DNA of 37,229 nt. It comes from an uncultured Mucilaginibacter sp. (GTDB lineage Bacteria; Bacteroidota; Bacteroidia; Sphingobacteriales; Sphingobacteriaceae). A model generated the notes under the pieces. That model ran no database searches. It saw nothing but the letters and a program-made list of their open reading frames with translations, and was not told where the DNA came from. The stretch is taken from assembly GCA_903891475.1 (NCBI GenBank), contig CAITEP010000017.1, positions 1-37,229 on the forward strand. Reading direction: 5' to 3'. Below, one piece after another: positions 16,752 to 25,250 of the stretch; positions within the stretch are counted from its first letter, which is position 1; every line of letters starts with the position of its first letter. The position numbers were made by a program, and so were the translations under genes.

Positions 16752-17132
16752 CTAATTTGAGGTTATAGGTCTAATGCTTACCACACTATCCACTACAAAA
16801 TTACTCATACCACGCCAAGGTAAAGTGCTTATGTATTCTTTGTAATGCAACTCTAAATAAGCACCAGCATTTTTATTAAGTTTATCAGCAACTTTTTGAT
16901 CCGTGACTGAGAACATAAATTCATTTGATTGTATGCTTCCTTGCACCGGGCTTCTAACTCCGGTTTGGATTACCCTACCTTCATAGGTTTTAAAGATATA
17001 ACCCTTATGAACAAAATAATTCATTGTTCCAGCTTTAACTCCATCACCAAAAACAAAATAATATCGATAATAAATAATACCAGATAAAAACACAGCTAAA
17101 ATTGCTACTACAATAAGAATTATCCGTTTCAT
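16752..17132 (-). CDS. Conserved Bacteroidota hypothetical protein, membrane-anchored
   Basis: This is a 126-residue protein from the internal ATG at 17132. The frame is open to 17264, but the added 44 residues look non-coding and would overlap the next gene's end. The N-terminus MKRIILIVVAILAVFLSGIIYY is a signal anchor. The rest is a small mixed domain (GDGVKAGTMNYFVHKGYIFKTYEGRV, ELHYKEYISTLPWRGMSNFVVDSV split regions). Proteins of this type are widespread in the phylum and, as I recall, are often mislabelled 6-phosphogluconate dehydrogenase. Nothing in the sequence supports that enzyme: it is far too short and has no nucleotide-binding motif. Confidence 0.8.
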   Translation of the reverse strand: MKRIILIVVAILAVFLSGIIYYRYYFVFGDGVKAGTMNYFVHKGYIFKTYEGRVIQTGVRSPVQGSIQSNEFMFSVTDQKVADKLNKNAGAYLELHYKEYISTLPWRGMSNFVVDSVVSIRPITSN

Positions 17133-17223
17133 ACAAAAATTTGAAAATTTGTTAAAAGTAATAATATTTAAACTGGTGTAAAACCTTAAATTGAGAAAAA
17201 TAATTAGACTGTTTTTTGATAAA

Positions 17224-17406
17224 CTACTTACTGGGAGGTGTTGAAACAATTTCGCCAAACTCATTTACATAAGCAATCATGTTTTCCATATCACCACCAG
17301 TTGAATTTTGTTTGCGTTCAAGCTTTCTTTGTTCTTTATCTTCTTTTTTCTTTTGTTTATTTTTTTCGAGTTGTTTTTTCATGAATGTTGCTTGAGATTT
17401 TGCCAT
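17224..17406 (-). CDS. Small basic Lys/Glu-rich conserved protein
   Basis: This 60-residue protein has a highly charged, helical N-terminal half (MAKSQATFMKKQLEKNKQKK) and a short conserved C-terminus (MIAYVNEFGEIVSTPPSK). Similar small proteins occur in Bacteroidota, and my recollection is that they often lie beside cold-shock protein genes; no cold-shock gene is present here. The charge pattern suggests nucleic-acid or ribosome contact (inference). It may be cotranscribed with the hypothetical gene at 16752-17132, 91 nt downstream. Confidence 0.75.
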   Translation of the reverse strand: MAKSQATFMKKQLEKNKQKKKEDKEQRKLERKQNSTGGDMENMIAYVNEFGEIVSTPPSK

Positions 17407-17553
17407 TTTTGAGAATTAAAGTTAAAGACCTTTATAGTATAATTGGTGTTTTATATTTAGCAGAATGCTATAAAAATTCCAATTTAGGCCGTATTGTACT
17501 AAGGTAGTATAATTTCACCTTATTTGAGATTAAATTGAATTCTTTTTGATTTA

Positions 17554-17964
17554 TTGACAAAAAAAGATTCCAAGAAAATTTTTAAATTAATTAATGATGT
17601 TAAAATTCAACAAAAACTATTTTTATTTATCTATACTTATTTTTTAACCGAAGTATTAATAGTTAAGTTTATGCACCATAATTTTATAAGATATTATGGA
17701 GGGGATTTTTTAGTAGTGATATTGATTTATTTTTTTGTTAAAGCTTTTATTCAAATATCAAATGTTAAAACAGGAATTTATGTATTACTATTTTCTTATT
17801 CGATTGAGGTACTACAATATTATCATTTTGTAAAACTTATTGGTTTACAAAATTCCAAGTTGGCTTTGATAATATTGGGTGATTCCTTTTCGTTTACTGA
17901 TTTGTTGGTTTATACACTTGGAATCTTATTCGTTTTAATATTTGAAGGGGTGTTAAATAAATAA
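17554..17964 (+). CDS. DUF2809 family membrane protein
   Basis: This 136-residue protein has four hydrophobic segments. The family pattern is clear in the EVLIVKFMHHNFIRYYGGDF region followed by LVVILIYFF, and again in the SIEVLQYYHF and GDSFSFTDLLVYTLGI segments. The frame has no early ATG (the first Met is residue 39, inside the conserved core), so the TTG at 17554 is the best start and an in-frame stop lies shortly upstream. Function of DUF2809 is unknown; sequence shows only a small polytopic inner-membrane protein. It has no clear operon partner. Confidence 0.8.
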   Translation: MTKKDSKKIFKLINDVKIQQKLFLFIYTYFLTEVLIVKFMHHNFIRYYGGDFLVVILIYFFVKAFIQISNVKTGIYVLLFSYSIEVLQYYHFVKLIGLQNSKLALIILGDSFSFTDLLVYTLGILFVLIFEGVLNK

Positions 17965-17984
17965 ATTGAAATAATAAGATTTAA

Positions 17985-18077
17985 ATATGCAGAAGGATTG
18001 AAATATTAAACAGCTTGAAACAATGGTATGATGGAATAGAGCAAGGTTTAAAAGCTAAGAGTAAAAAAATGGAGTAA
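17985..18077 (+). pseudogene. Possible short coding remnant
   Basis: An open stretch without a start codon reads NSLKQWYDGIEQGLKAKSKK then ME and a stop at 18075-18077. The sequence looks more protein-like than chance, with Trp-Tyr and a basic tail, but it is only about 30 codons and directly follows the DUF2809 gene. It could be the end of a decayed gene. Confidence 0.25.
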
Positions 18078-18141
18078 TTGAATTATTTAATAAAAAGAAT
18101 ATTATAAAAAATTAATCAATCACTCCATTAGAATTCAGATA

Positions 18142-18351
18142 CTACCAACCAGTACCTTTTTTGGCGTTGCCATTTTTTATATGTTCTTCTGCGGTAGCTT
18201 TGCCCATTATAGCGGCCATTTTATTACCTTCGCTATCTTTACCGGTTGCTATATATCTGCCAGATTTAATGTCGATAACAGGATCGATCATTGGTACATT
18301 TTTAGTTTTAGTTTTTACAGAATAAGCTGTAATTCCAGATGTTGTTGCCAT
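18142..18351 (-). CDS. Small conserved hypothetical protein
   Basis: This 69-residue soluble protein has features VPMIDPVIDIKSGRYIATGK, DSEGNKMAAIMGKATAEEHI and a terminal AKKGTGW. The sequence looks like a small conserved family seen in Bacteroidota, but I cannot name a domain. No signal peptide or membrane segment. Imperfect inverted-repeat sequence (GGAGT at 18071, ACTCC at 18122) beyond its stop may mark transcript ends. Function unknown. Confidence 0.7.
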   Translation of the reverse strand: MATTSGITAYSVKTKTKNVPMIDPVIDIKSGRYIATGKDSEGNKMAAIMGKATAEEHIKNGNAKKGTGW

Positions 18352-18897
18352 GTTAGGGTTAAATTAAGTTTTGTTTTGAATTTGTTTTTTATCGGTTTTT
18401 GTAATTTCTATTAGTTATTTTGTTAAAATAACCATTAAAAGACGGCAAGGTATATATAATTTTTACAAACAACAAAGTTTATTACTGAGTAATTTATATT
18501 TTTAAAATATATAAAAAAAAAGTTTGAGTATTATTAAGCAATTAAACTTTTAAATTTAAAAAATAAAATTTAGAATAACTATTTCATCACGAAATGAAAT
18601 AATTTATCATAACAATAAAAATAACGAGCTTATATATTTTTCAACATTTATTTTAAAATTTAGGTTTTAGCACTCGTTAGTTGTCAAATAAATTTATCAT
18701 TCCGAATCCAGGTATAAAGTTCGAATTTAAGTATCGAACTTAAATTTTAATCATCCAGCTACTGATATTTTTAAGTGTAAAGACCTTTTTAGGATTTGAA
18801 ATGTTGTTTATATTAAATTTTGTTAAAATATGTAAAAAAAGCACTATTGATTGTATTTATGTAATGTAAAAACCGTTCTTTTGCTTAATAAACACAT
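18352..18897. other. AT-rich intergenic stretch with inverted repeats
   Basis: I see no gene. Two inverted repeats stand out: AATTTAAGT/ACTTAAATT at 18724-18746 (5-nt loop) and TATTTCAT/ATGAAATA near 18590-18611. A good TAnnTTTG promoter for the lipoprotein gene is not visible. The nearest is TTCTTTTG at about 18875, lacking the TA. Confidence 0.5.
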
Positions 18898-19458
18898 ATG
18901 AAGAAAATTTCACTTTTTGCTATTTTATTAATATCGGCATTATTATTACAAGAGTGTAAAAAAGACATTTATACTGCAACCGCTTCTGCACCGTTTTCAT
19001 TAATTGCCACAATAAATGATACAACCTGGGCAACAGATACTGTTACTGCAGTACTGACATATTCGGCAGCCTTACATAGCAAAACATTTGAGTGCACTGG
19101 TACTGCTTCAAATAAACGAGTTTATTTTTCCGTGTATCAGAATGGTCAAACTAATACGTCAAGTTTTCCAATTGCCGAATATACAAATAGTACCAAAAGT
19201 GATTCAATGTCTTATTTAATAAACACGAAAAACCCTCTTGGTATTTATAATTATGTTACTCAGGGGTCTGTTACACCGGGATCTGGAATTGTTAACATAA
19301 CTGCTATAGATTCTGTAAAGAATTTAATAACAGGTACTTTTTCATTTACTTCAACCACAGTTACTTATGATGCTAATAAACAAATAAAGTCTGTTCATGC
19401 CGATCAAGTACAAAATGGAGGCTTTACAAATCTACCATTTAAATTCATTACAAAATAA
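18898..19458 (+). CDS. Putative lipoprotein, DUF6252-like
   Basis: This 186-residue protein has a type II-like signal peptide MKKISLFAILLISALLLQEC followed by KKD. The Cys sits where a lipobox Cys would, but the preceding residues (L-Q-E) are not the usual small residues, so lipidation is uncertain. The mature region (LIATINDTTWATDTVTAVL, FECTGTASNKRVYFSVYQNG, SGIVNITAIDSVKNLITGTF) matches the beta-rich pattern of the DUF6252 lipoproteins common in Bacteroidota: an N-terminal ATINxxxW strand and a C-terminal GTF strand with ITG. Probably surface or periplasm exposed; function unknown. Confidence 0.75.
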   Translation: MKKISLFAILLISALLLQECKKDIYTATASAPFSLIATINDTTWATDTVTAVLTYSAALHSKTFECTGTASNKRVYFSVYQNGQTNTSSFPIAEYTNSTKSDSMSYLINTKNPLGIYNYVTQGSVTPGSGIVNITAIDSVKNLITGTFSFTSTTVTYDANKQIKSVHADQVQNGGFTNLPFKFITK

Positions 19459-19516
19459 ACAAGTATAATCTTACTTTTAAGTATATATATTTAGAATTCA
19501 CCTATTTATAAAAGAA

Positions 19517-20005
19517 TTGAACAAAACAAAGGCAATATTTCTAGACCGAGATGGTGTTTTAAATAAAGAAATTGGAGATTATGTATGTAGATTTGAAGAC
19601 TTTAAAGTTTTAGATAATTTTAAAGCCTTAAAATTACTACAAGATAAAGGATACCTATTATTAGTTGCCACAAACCAAGGTGGGTTAGCTAAAGGTTGGT
19701 ATAGTTTAAGTGAGTTGGAAAAAATGCACAAGCATTTAATTGATGTTTATCTGAATAACGGAATCAAAATTACTGATATATTTTATTGTCCTCATCACCC
19801 TGATTTTACTGGTGACTGCGATTGTCGAAAGCCCAAACCTGGTTTGCTACTTCAAGGTATAAGTAAATATAACATAGATCCGAATCTTTCCTATTTTATC
19901 GGAGATAGAGAACGCGACGTTGAAGCAGGAAATGCAGCTGGGGTTAAAGGATTACTTATTAATAGCAACCAACCCTTAGTTGAAATACTTCATCTTATAA
20001 ATTAG
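19517..20005 (+). CDS. gmhB: D-glycero-D-manno-heptose-1,7-bisphosphate 7-phosphatase-like HAD hydrolase
   Basis: This 162-residue HAD-IIIA phosphatase has motif I FLDRDGVLN (nucleophile Asp10, acid/base Asp12), motif II in VATNQGGLAKG, and the GmhB-type zinc loop CPHHPDFTGDCDCRKPKPG (Cys91, His93, Cys101, Cys103). Motif IV is FIGDRERDVEAGNAAGV. GmhB acts in ADP-heptose synthesis for LPS core. The same fold is the N-domain of HisB, which is encoded separately here as a fusion, so a histidine role is not needed. The start is TTG at 19517; no alternative Met precedes motif I. It is slightly shorter than the usual ~175-190 residues. No other heptose gene is nearby. Confidence 0.82.
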   Translation: MNKTKAIFLDRDGVLNKEIGDYVCRFEDFKVLDNFKALKLLQDKGYLLLVATNQGGLAKGWYSLSELEKMHKHLIDVYLNNGIKITDIFYCPHHPDFTGDCDCRKPKPGLLLQGISKYNIDPNLSYFIGDRERDVEAGNAAGVKGLLINSNQPLVEILHLIN

Positions 20006-20058
20006 AAATACATTTTTATCTTGTCTTAAAATTTAAATTAGGTTATTAAATTAAAAGC

Positions 20059-20066
20059 TATTTTTG
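20059..20066 (+). promoter_or_regulatory. -7 element for the GT-C-like gene
   Basis: TATTTTTG, a full TAnnTTTG match, lies 22 nt before the ATG at 20089. The predicted leader would be about 15 nt. The -33 partner is unclear. Confidence 0.45.
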
Positions 20067-20088
20067 CCTTGCATTTTTAATAACATTA

Positions 20089-21594
20089 ATGAAGTTATAT
20101 AAATATTTAAACCATCTTGATTCGCTAATTTTAGCAATAACTGGTTTCTACGCCATACATTTATTTACCGCCTACAGTGGTGTTGGTATATCACCAGATT
20201 CTATCATGTATGCGAGTACGGCTACCAACATACAAAATCATTTATCATTAATTACTTTTAATAACACACCATTAGTTTTTTTTCCAGTTTTTTTTCCAGT
20301 TTTTCTTGGTATTATTCAGTTTTTTTCGGGGATTAATCCAATACAAGCTGGCGCATACATTAATCAATTTTTATTTGCGGCAGTAATTTTTTTAAGTGGT
20401 TTTGTTATAACTAAATTTATTCCAACCTACCGAATTTATAAAATTATAATATTGATTGTTATTATTTTAAGCCCGGGCTTGTTAGAGGTCTACTCCTATT
20501 TATGGTCTGAGACCTTATTTATTTTCGAAATTCTACTCTTCGTAATACTTTTTGGCAATTACTTAAAAAGTTCATCTAAGAAAAATTTTGTTCTTATATG
20601 TCTAATTACTGCCATAGCATGTATCACTCGTTATGCAGGTGTTACTTTAATAGGCGCTGGTTGTCTTATTTTATTGATAAACAATCAATCAACCTTAAAA
20701 GCTAAATTATTAAATTCTTTTATTTTTGGATTGGCGTCAATTTCGCTTTTGATAGTAAACTTAATTTTAAATAGGCTATCCACTGGTTTGAGTACTGGAA
20801 CTAGAGAACCATCCATAACTCCATTCTCAAAAAACCTTTATTACATTGGTACTGTTTTATGCGATTGGGGAAGTTTAGGAAAAGAAAGCTATCCATTTGC
20901 CATTTATTTAACTTGTTTTATAATTCTTTTCTTAGTTTCCTATTTAGGTTATAAACTACACAAGAAACAACTTAATAATTATGAAGCAGTCGCAATTATT
21001 TTTTCGCTGGTTTACATCCTTTTTATTTTAATTACAGCCACTTTTTCAAGATTTGAACGGGTCAACAGTCGCATTTTATCACCTATAATTATCCCACTTA
21101 TTTTATCATGTACTTGTTGGGTTCCAGAAATAATTAGTAAATCAAAGTCGGATTATAAATACGCCTTCGCCACCATATCTACAGTACTCATTTTGATATT
21201 TTCATATTCAACCTACCAAGTTGATTGGCAACGTTACGATGATGAAAGCGATTATGGTGTTCCTGGCTATAGCGATGATGACTGGAATAAATCGGATTTT
21301 GTAACGTATTTAAAAAAGCATAAATCAATTTTTAAGCCTAATATACCAGTTTATACAGATGCGAATGAAGCGGTATACCTTTTTACGGGAATGCACTCCG
21401 AATTATTGCCACATAAGTTTTTTAAAAACGATGTAAAAAAGTTTTTTGCCAAGCAACATTTTTACCTGATTTGGTTTGATAACCTCTCAAACACCGAAAT
21501 ATTAAATTTGGATGAAATTAAAAAGGTAAAGAATTTAATTTTAATTGGAAAGGCAAAAGAAGGAGAAATTTATTATTGTGATTCCAAAAAATAA
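20089..21594 (+). CDS. Polytopic membrane protein, GT-C/PMT-like glycosyltransferase candidate
   Basis: This 501-residue protein has about 9-11 hydrophobic segments through residue ~375, then a soluble C-terminal domain. The first extracytoplasmic loop has SGVGISPDSIMYASTATNI; an early acidic loop of this kind, carrying D in a PDS context, is typical of GT-C enzymes that use lipid-phosphate sugars (compare ArnT/PMT-like families). This makes it a candidate glycosyltransferase, not a proven one. The nucleotide sequence shows a local tandem duplication that repeats FFPV twice (near 20277-20304). The C-terminal part (about 395-501) carries VYTDANEAVYLFTG and ends in a Lys-rich tail. No polysaccharide genes flank it except the GmhB-like gene. 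Confidence 0.65.
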   Translation: MKLYKYLNHLDSLILAITGFYAIHLFTAYSGVGISPDSIMYASTATNIQNHLSLITFNNTPLVFFPVFFPVFLGIIQFFSGINPIQAGAYINQFLFAAVIFLSGFVITKFIPTYRIYKIIILIVIILSPGLLEVYSYLWSETLFIFEILLFVILFGNYLKSSSKKNFVLICLITAIACITRYAGVTLIGAGCLILLINNQSTLKAKLLNSFIFGLASISLLIVNLILNRLSTGLSTGTREPSITPFSKNLYYIGTVLCDWGSLGKESYPFAIYLTCFIILFLVSYLGYKLHKKQLNNYEAVAIIFSLVYILFILITATFSRFERVNSRILSPIIIPLILSCTCWVPEIISKSKSDYKYAFATISTVLILIFSYSTYQVDWQRYDDESDYGVPGYSDDDWNKSDFVTYLKKHKSIFKPNIPVYTDANEAVYLFTGMHSELLPHKFFKNDVKKFFAKQHFYLIWFDNLSNTEILNLDEIKKVKNLILIGKAKEGEIYYCDSKK

Positions 21595-21604
21595 CATAAA
21601 CATA

Positions 21605-21737
21605 TTATTTAGCGGGATCCAATCCTAAACAATTTTTCATCCTTTTTGGTTGGCCATCCTCTTTTATAGTGTTGTGGATGTAAATTTCACCTACTACTTA
21701 TATAGAATATATCTAATAAATTACTTTTTTTCACCAT
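21605..21737 (-). pseudogene. Short decayed coding segment upstream of the his leader
   Basis: On the minus strand, 21697 to the stop at 21605 reads VVGEIYIHNTIKEDGQPKRM then KNCLGLDPAK, which looks protein-like. An ATG at 21737 opens MVKKSNLLDIFYIS in another frame that runs into it, so one frameshift would join them as a ~44-residue protein. I do not recognise it. It occupies most of the DNA between the GT-C-like gene and the his promoter. Confidence 0.35.
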
Positions 21738-21784
21738 ATTATTAAAAATTATGTGTAAAACCTTTTTATTACAAAACATCTGTC

Positions 21785-21792
21785 TATATTTG
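21785..21792 (+). promoter_or_regulatory. Promoter -7 element of the his operon
   Basis: TATATTTG is a full TAnnTTTG match, with a T-rich run about 18-20 nt upstream (21763-21767) in place of TTTG. The transcript would start near 21800, about 35 nt before the leader peptide start and 158 nt before hisG. This leaves a leader long enough for control. Confidence 0.6.
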
Positions 21793-21834
21793 CTACATAA
21801 AAAATGGTGAAAGCTAAGTTTACCACATATAAAA

Positions 21835-21894
21835 ATGAACAGTATTAAATTGCATCATCTTCATCTTCATCATTGCAACCATTTTGCAAATTGA
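21835..21894 (+). CDS. hisL: Histidine leader peptide (his operon attenuator)
   Basis: A 19-codon ORF (MNSIKLHHLHLHHCNHFAN) contains six His codons, all CAT, in ten consecutive codons, directly upstream of hisG. A His-rich leader peptide in front of the whole his operon is the hallmark of attenuation, in which ribosome stalling on His codons during histidine shortage changes leader RNA folding. The ORF lies 43-120 nt after the predicted transcript start and ends 63 nt before hisG. Possible pairing inside the leader includes TTGCAA with TTGCAA (around 21872-21889). I could not find a strong terminator with a T run between the ORF and hisG, so the downstream step (intrinsic terminator, Rho or translation) is not resolved. 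The symbol is by analogy with the enterobacterial gene. Confidence 0.75.
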   Translation: MNSIKLHHLHLHHCNHFAN

Positions 21895-21957
21895 TTAGAT
21901 ATGCTTTAAATAATACAATCCTTGTTCAAATTTTAATTATCTCCTTAAAAATTATTC

Positions 21958-22809
21958 GTGAAAAAACTTAAAATAGCAATCCAAAAATCTGGAAGGCTCA
22001 ACGAAAAGTCTGTTGAATTATTAAAAAACTGCGGTTTAAACTTCGAAAATTATAAGAGTTCATTAATCTCACCTGTATCAAATTTTCCGCTTGAAATATT
22101 GTTTTTAAGGGATGACGATATCCCAGAATATGTACAGGATGGAATAGCCGATTTAGGCATTGTAGGAGAAAACGTTATTAATGAAACCGAGGTAGAGGTT
22201 GCTTATTTACAAAAATTGGGTTTTGGTAAATGTTCGTTAAAAATCGCGGTACCAAATAATAACCTTATCAATTCCTTAAATGACTTAAACGGAAAATCGA
22301 TTGCTACCACCTACCCTGTGATTTTAAATAAGTTTTTAAAATCAAATCAAATTGATGCTGAAATTAGAACTATTTCAGGTTCGGTCGAAATATCGCCAGG
22401 TTTAGGCTTGAGCGATGCTATTTGTGATTTAGTTTCAACAGGCGGAACATTAAAGAGTAATGGCTTAGTTGCATTTGCTGATGTGATGTCGTCGGAAGCT
22501 GTTTTGATTGGCAGTAAAGCCGCCGAAAAATCAGCTTTGGTTGATGAGTTAATGCAAAGAGTGCAATCGGTGCTTCGCGCTAAGGAGACTAAGTATGTTG
22601 TACTTAATATTCAAAAAAACAACCTACCTGCTATTCTCGCTTTATTACCTGGTGTTAAAAGCCCAACCATAATACCATTAGCGGAAGAAGGTTGGGTGGC
22701 GGTACATACAGTTATTCCGGAGTATGATTTTTGGGAGAAAATCAATAAGTTAAAACAGGCAGGTGCACAAGGCATAGTTGTAATGCCAATTGAAAAAATC
22801 ATACTATAG
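21958..22809 (+). CDS. hisG: ATP phosphoribosyltransferase HisG (long form)
   Basis: This enzyme condenses ATP and PRPP to phosphoribosyl-ATP, the first committed step of histidine synthesis. At 283 residues it is the long, hexameric form with its own C-terminal regulatory ACT-like domain (about 205-283), so no HisZ is needed. Visible features are IQKSGRLNEKS at the start, DLGIVGENV, and the PRPP-binding segment DLVSTGGTLKSNGL. Histidine feedback inhibition is expected through the C-terminal domain (family knowledge). It starts with GTG at 21958, which aligns with the family N-terminus. It is the first gene of the operon, after the His leader. Confidence 0.96.
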   Translation: MKKLKIAIQKSGRLNEKSVELLKNCGLNFENYKSSLISPVSNFPLEILFLRDDDIPEYVQDGIADLGIVGENVINETEVEVAYLQKLGFGKCSLKIAVPNNNLINSLNDLNGKSIATTYPVILNKFLKSNQIDAEIRTISGSVEISPGLGLSDAICDLVSTGGTLKSNGLVAFADVMSSEAVLIGSKAAEKSALVDELMQRVQSVLRAKETKYVVLNIQKNNLPAILALLPGVKSPTIIPLAEEGWVAVHTVIPEYDFWEKINKLKQAGAQGIVVMPIEKIIL

Positions 22810-22870
22810 TATTGGTAAATTAAATTTAGCGTTAAGACTATGATTTATAAGCTTTGTTAAAAAAGATAAA

Positions 22871-24154
22871 ATGAAAAGATACAATTATGCTTCGTTAAGT
22901 GAATTTGAAATTCAAAACCTGGTAAAGCGTAATATTGACCCTGCAAATGAAGTACGTAATATTGTTGATGATATCATAACTGAGGTTAAGCAAAATGGTG
23001 ATGTTGCTCTAATAAATTACGCTAAAAAATATGATGGCGTTGAGTTGAGTAAACTTTATTTAGATAAATCGGAATTAGAAATATTAGCTAAAGAGGTATC
23101 TCCCATACAAAAAGCCGCTTTAGAAATTGCGTACAATAATATTTATAAATTTCATGAAGCGCAGCTTAAATCTGAGGATAAAATTGAAACCATGACCGGC
23201 GTAACTTGCTGGCGTGAATTAAGACCAATTGAAAAAGTTGGACTCTATATACCAGGTGGTAGCGCCGTTTTACCAAGCACCTTTTTAATGTTAGGCATAC
23301 CTGCTAAAATAGCGGGCTGTCAAGAAATTATAGTTTGTTCGCCACCTCAAAAAAATGGCAAAGTAAACGCGTTTATTGCCTATGTCGCATTAAAACTGGG
23401 GATTGATAAAATTTATACTGTTGGTGGAGCACAGGCAATTGCCGCAATGGCCTATGGTACCAAAAGTATTACTAAAGTTGACAAAATTTTTGGACCAGGG
23501 AATCAATTTGTAACCAAGGCAAAAACAATTATTCAATCAACAACAACCACTGCAATTGATATGCCGGCCGGCCCATCAGAAGTTTTGGTAATTGCAGATG
23601 AAACATCAAATCCTATTTATTTAGCTGCTGATTTATTGGCACAAGCGGAGCATGGGGCGGATAGTCAGTCTATACTTGTATGCACTTCTAATAGTATAGC
23701 TGATGATGTGATGATTGAATTAGAAAAACAAATTTTTCAGTTACTGCGTAAGGAAATCGCCAGAAAAGCAATAGATAACTCCTATATTGTAATAGTAAAA
23801 AATTTAGATGAAGCTATTCAATTTAGTAATTATTATGCACCAGAGCATCTTATATTAGCTACCGAGAATTGGGAGCATCTTACACCTAATATCATTAATG
23901 CAGGTTCTGTTTTCTTGGGTAACCTTACCCCTGAGAGCGTTGGGGATTATGCTTCAGGAACAAATCATACTCTACCTACCAGTTCATTCGCGAAAGCATA
24001 TTCGGGGGTATCTGTCGATTCGTTTGTTAAGAAGGTTACCTTTCAGCATTTATCAGCAGAAGGTATAAACAACATTGGGTCAACTGTTGAAGTATTAGCT
24101 GATTTAGAAGGTTTGGATGCTCATAAAAACGCGGTAAGTGTACGATTAAAATAA
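22871..24154 (+). CDS. hisD: Histidinol dehydrogenase
   Basis: This 427-residue zinc enzyme catalyses the last two steps, oxidising L-histidinol to histidine with two NAD+. Family features are visible: GLYIPGGSAVLPSTFLM, VGGAQAIAAMAYGT, FGPGNQFVTKAK, IDMPAGPSEVLVIAD, AQAEHGADSQ (zinc and catalytic His region), YAPEHLILAT and NHTLPTSSFA. Length fits. It follows hisG by 61 nt and is followed by hisC after 46 nt. Confidence 0.97.
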   Translation: MKRYNYASLSEFEIQNLVKRNIDPANEVRNIVDDIITEVKQNGDVALINYAKKYDGVELSKLYLDKSELEILAKEVSPIQKAALEIAYNNIYKFHEAQLKSEDKIETMTGVTCWRELRPIEKVGLYIPGGSAVLPSTFLMLGIPAKIAGCQEIIVCSPPQKNGKVNAFIAYVALKLGIDKIYTVGGAQAIAAMAYGTKSITKVDKIFGPGNQFVTKAKTIIQSTTTTAIDMPAGPSEVLVIADETSNPIYLAADLLAQAEHGADSQSILVCTSNSIADDVMIELEKQIFQLLRKEIARKAIDNSYIVIVKNLDEAIQFSNYYAPEHLILATENWEHLTPNIINAGSVFLGNLTPESVGDYASGTNHTLPTSSFAKAYSGVSVDSFVKKVTFQHLSAEGINNIGSTVEVLADLEGLDAHKNAVSVRLK

Positions 24155-24200
24155 GTCCTTCAAACGCATATGTTTTGTTTTAATTTCAGAATAATAGACC

Positions 24201-25250
24201 ATGTTCGATATAAATAACCTATTAAGGGAAAATATTAAGCGGCTTGTCCCCTATTCATCTGCACGCGATGAATATCATGGGGAAGCTAGAGTTTTTTTAG
24301 ATGCCAATGAAAATTCATTCGGTTCGCCTTTAAACCAGCCATATAATCGTTACCCCGATCCTTTACAAACTGAAGTAAAAAAACGCTTAAGTGGAATAAA
24401 AGGGGTACCTGTACCAAATATTTTTTTAGGCAATGGTAGCGACGAAGCGATTGATGTTTTGTTTCGTAGTTTTTGTAACCCAGGTATTGATAATGTAATC
24501 CTGGTTCCGCCTACTTATGGCATGTATCAGGTTTCAGCAAATATTAACGATGTTGAAGTTAAAAATATACCATTAACGGAAGATTATCAATTAAATTTGG
24601 ATGGAATCGCCGAAGCAATTGATAAAAATACTAAATTGATTTTTATCTGTTCTCCAAATAACCCAACAGGCAACTCTATTGACCGAACAGATATTGAAAC
24701 CCTACTTGCTAATTTTGAAGGCATTGTAGTAGTTGATGAAGCATACATCAATTTTAGTAGGCAAAAAACTTTTATTCAAGAATTAACCGAATATGCCAAT
24801 TTAGTGGTTTTGCAAACACTTTCAAAAGCATGGGGTTTAGCAGGCTTACGAATTGGAATGGCCTTCGCTAGTGAGGAAATAATTGAGGTAATGAATAAGG
24901 TTAAGCCTCCTTATAATATTAATGAAGCATCACAACAATTGGCTTTAGAAGCACTACAAAATATTGAACGGGTAAATGATTGGATAAAACAAACCTTAGT
25001 TGAAAGAGATATTTTGGTTTTAAATTTAAAAGAGTTTGAATTTGTGCTTGATATTTACCCATCCGACTCGAATTTTATTTTAGTAAAAACAAACAATGCT
25101 AGAGCCATCTATAACTTTTTAGTAGCGAAAGGGATTATTGTTCGTGACCGCTCAAAAGTTGAATTATGCGAAGGCTGCCTGCGTATAACAGTTGGTACAC
25201 CAACTGAGAATTTATTATTGATAAAAACTTTACAAGATTTTAATGAATAA
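24201..25250 (+). CDS. hisC: Histidinol-phosphate aminotransferase
   Basis: This 349-residue PLP enzyme converts imidazole acetol phosphate to histidinol phosphate using glutamate. It belongs to the class I/II aminotransferases: ANENSFGSP near the start, [18 protein letters not shown], and the PLP lysine in [16 protein letters not shown] (Lys209). Its last 8 nt overlap the start of hisB, so translation is likely coupled. Confidence 0.97.
   Translation: MFDINNLLRENIKRLVPYSSARDEYHGEARVFLDANENSFGSPLNQPYNRYPDPLQTEVKKRLSGIKGVPVPNIFLGNGSDEAIDVLFRSFCNPGIDNVILVPPTYGMYQVSANINDVEVKNIPLTEDYQLNLDGIAEAIDKNTKLIFICSPNNPTGNSIDRTDIETLLANFEGIVVVDEAYINFSRQKTFIQELTEYANLVVLQTLSKAWGLAGLRIGMAFASEEIIEVMNKVKPPYNINEASQQLALEALQNIERVNDWIKQTLVERDILVLNLKEFEFVLDIYPSDSNFILVKTNNARAIYNFLVAKGIIVRDRSKVELCEGCLRITVGTPTENLLLIKTLQDFNE

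Noticed and set aside
18071..18126. GGAGT/ACTCC inverted repeat as a terminator
   Set aside because: Only 5-bp outer stems with a mismatch and a long loop, and no T run in the needed place.
21804..21848. 14-codon ORF overlapping the His leader
   Set aside because: It has no amino-acid bias of regulatory meaning and overlaps the better-supported leader. Noted only in the finding.
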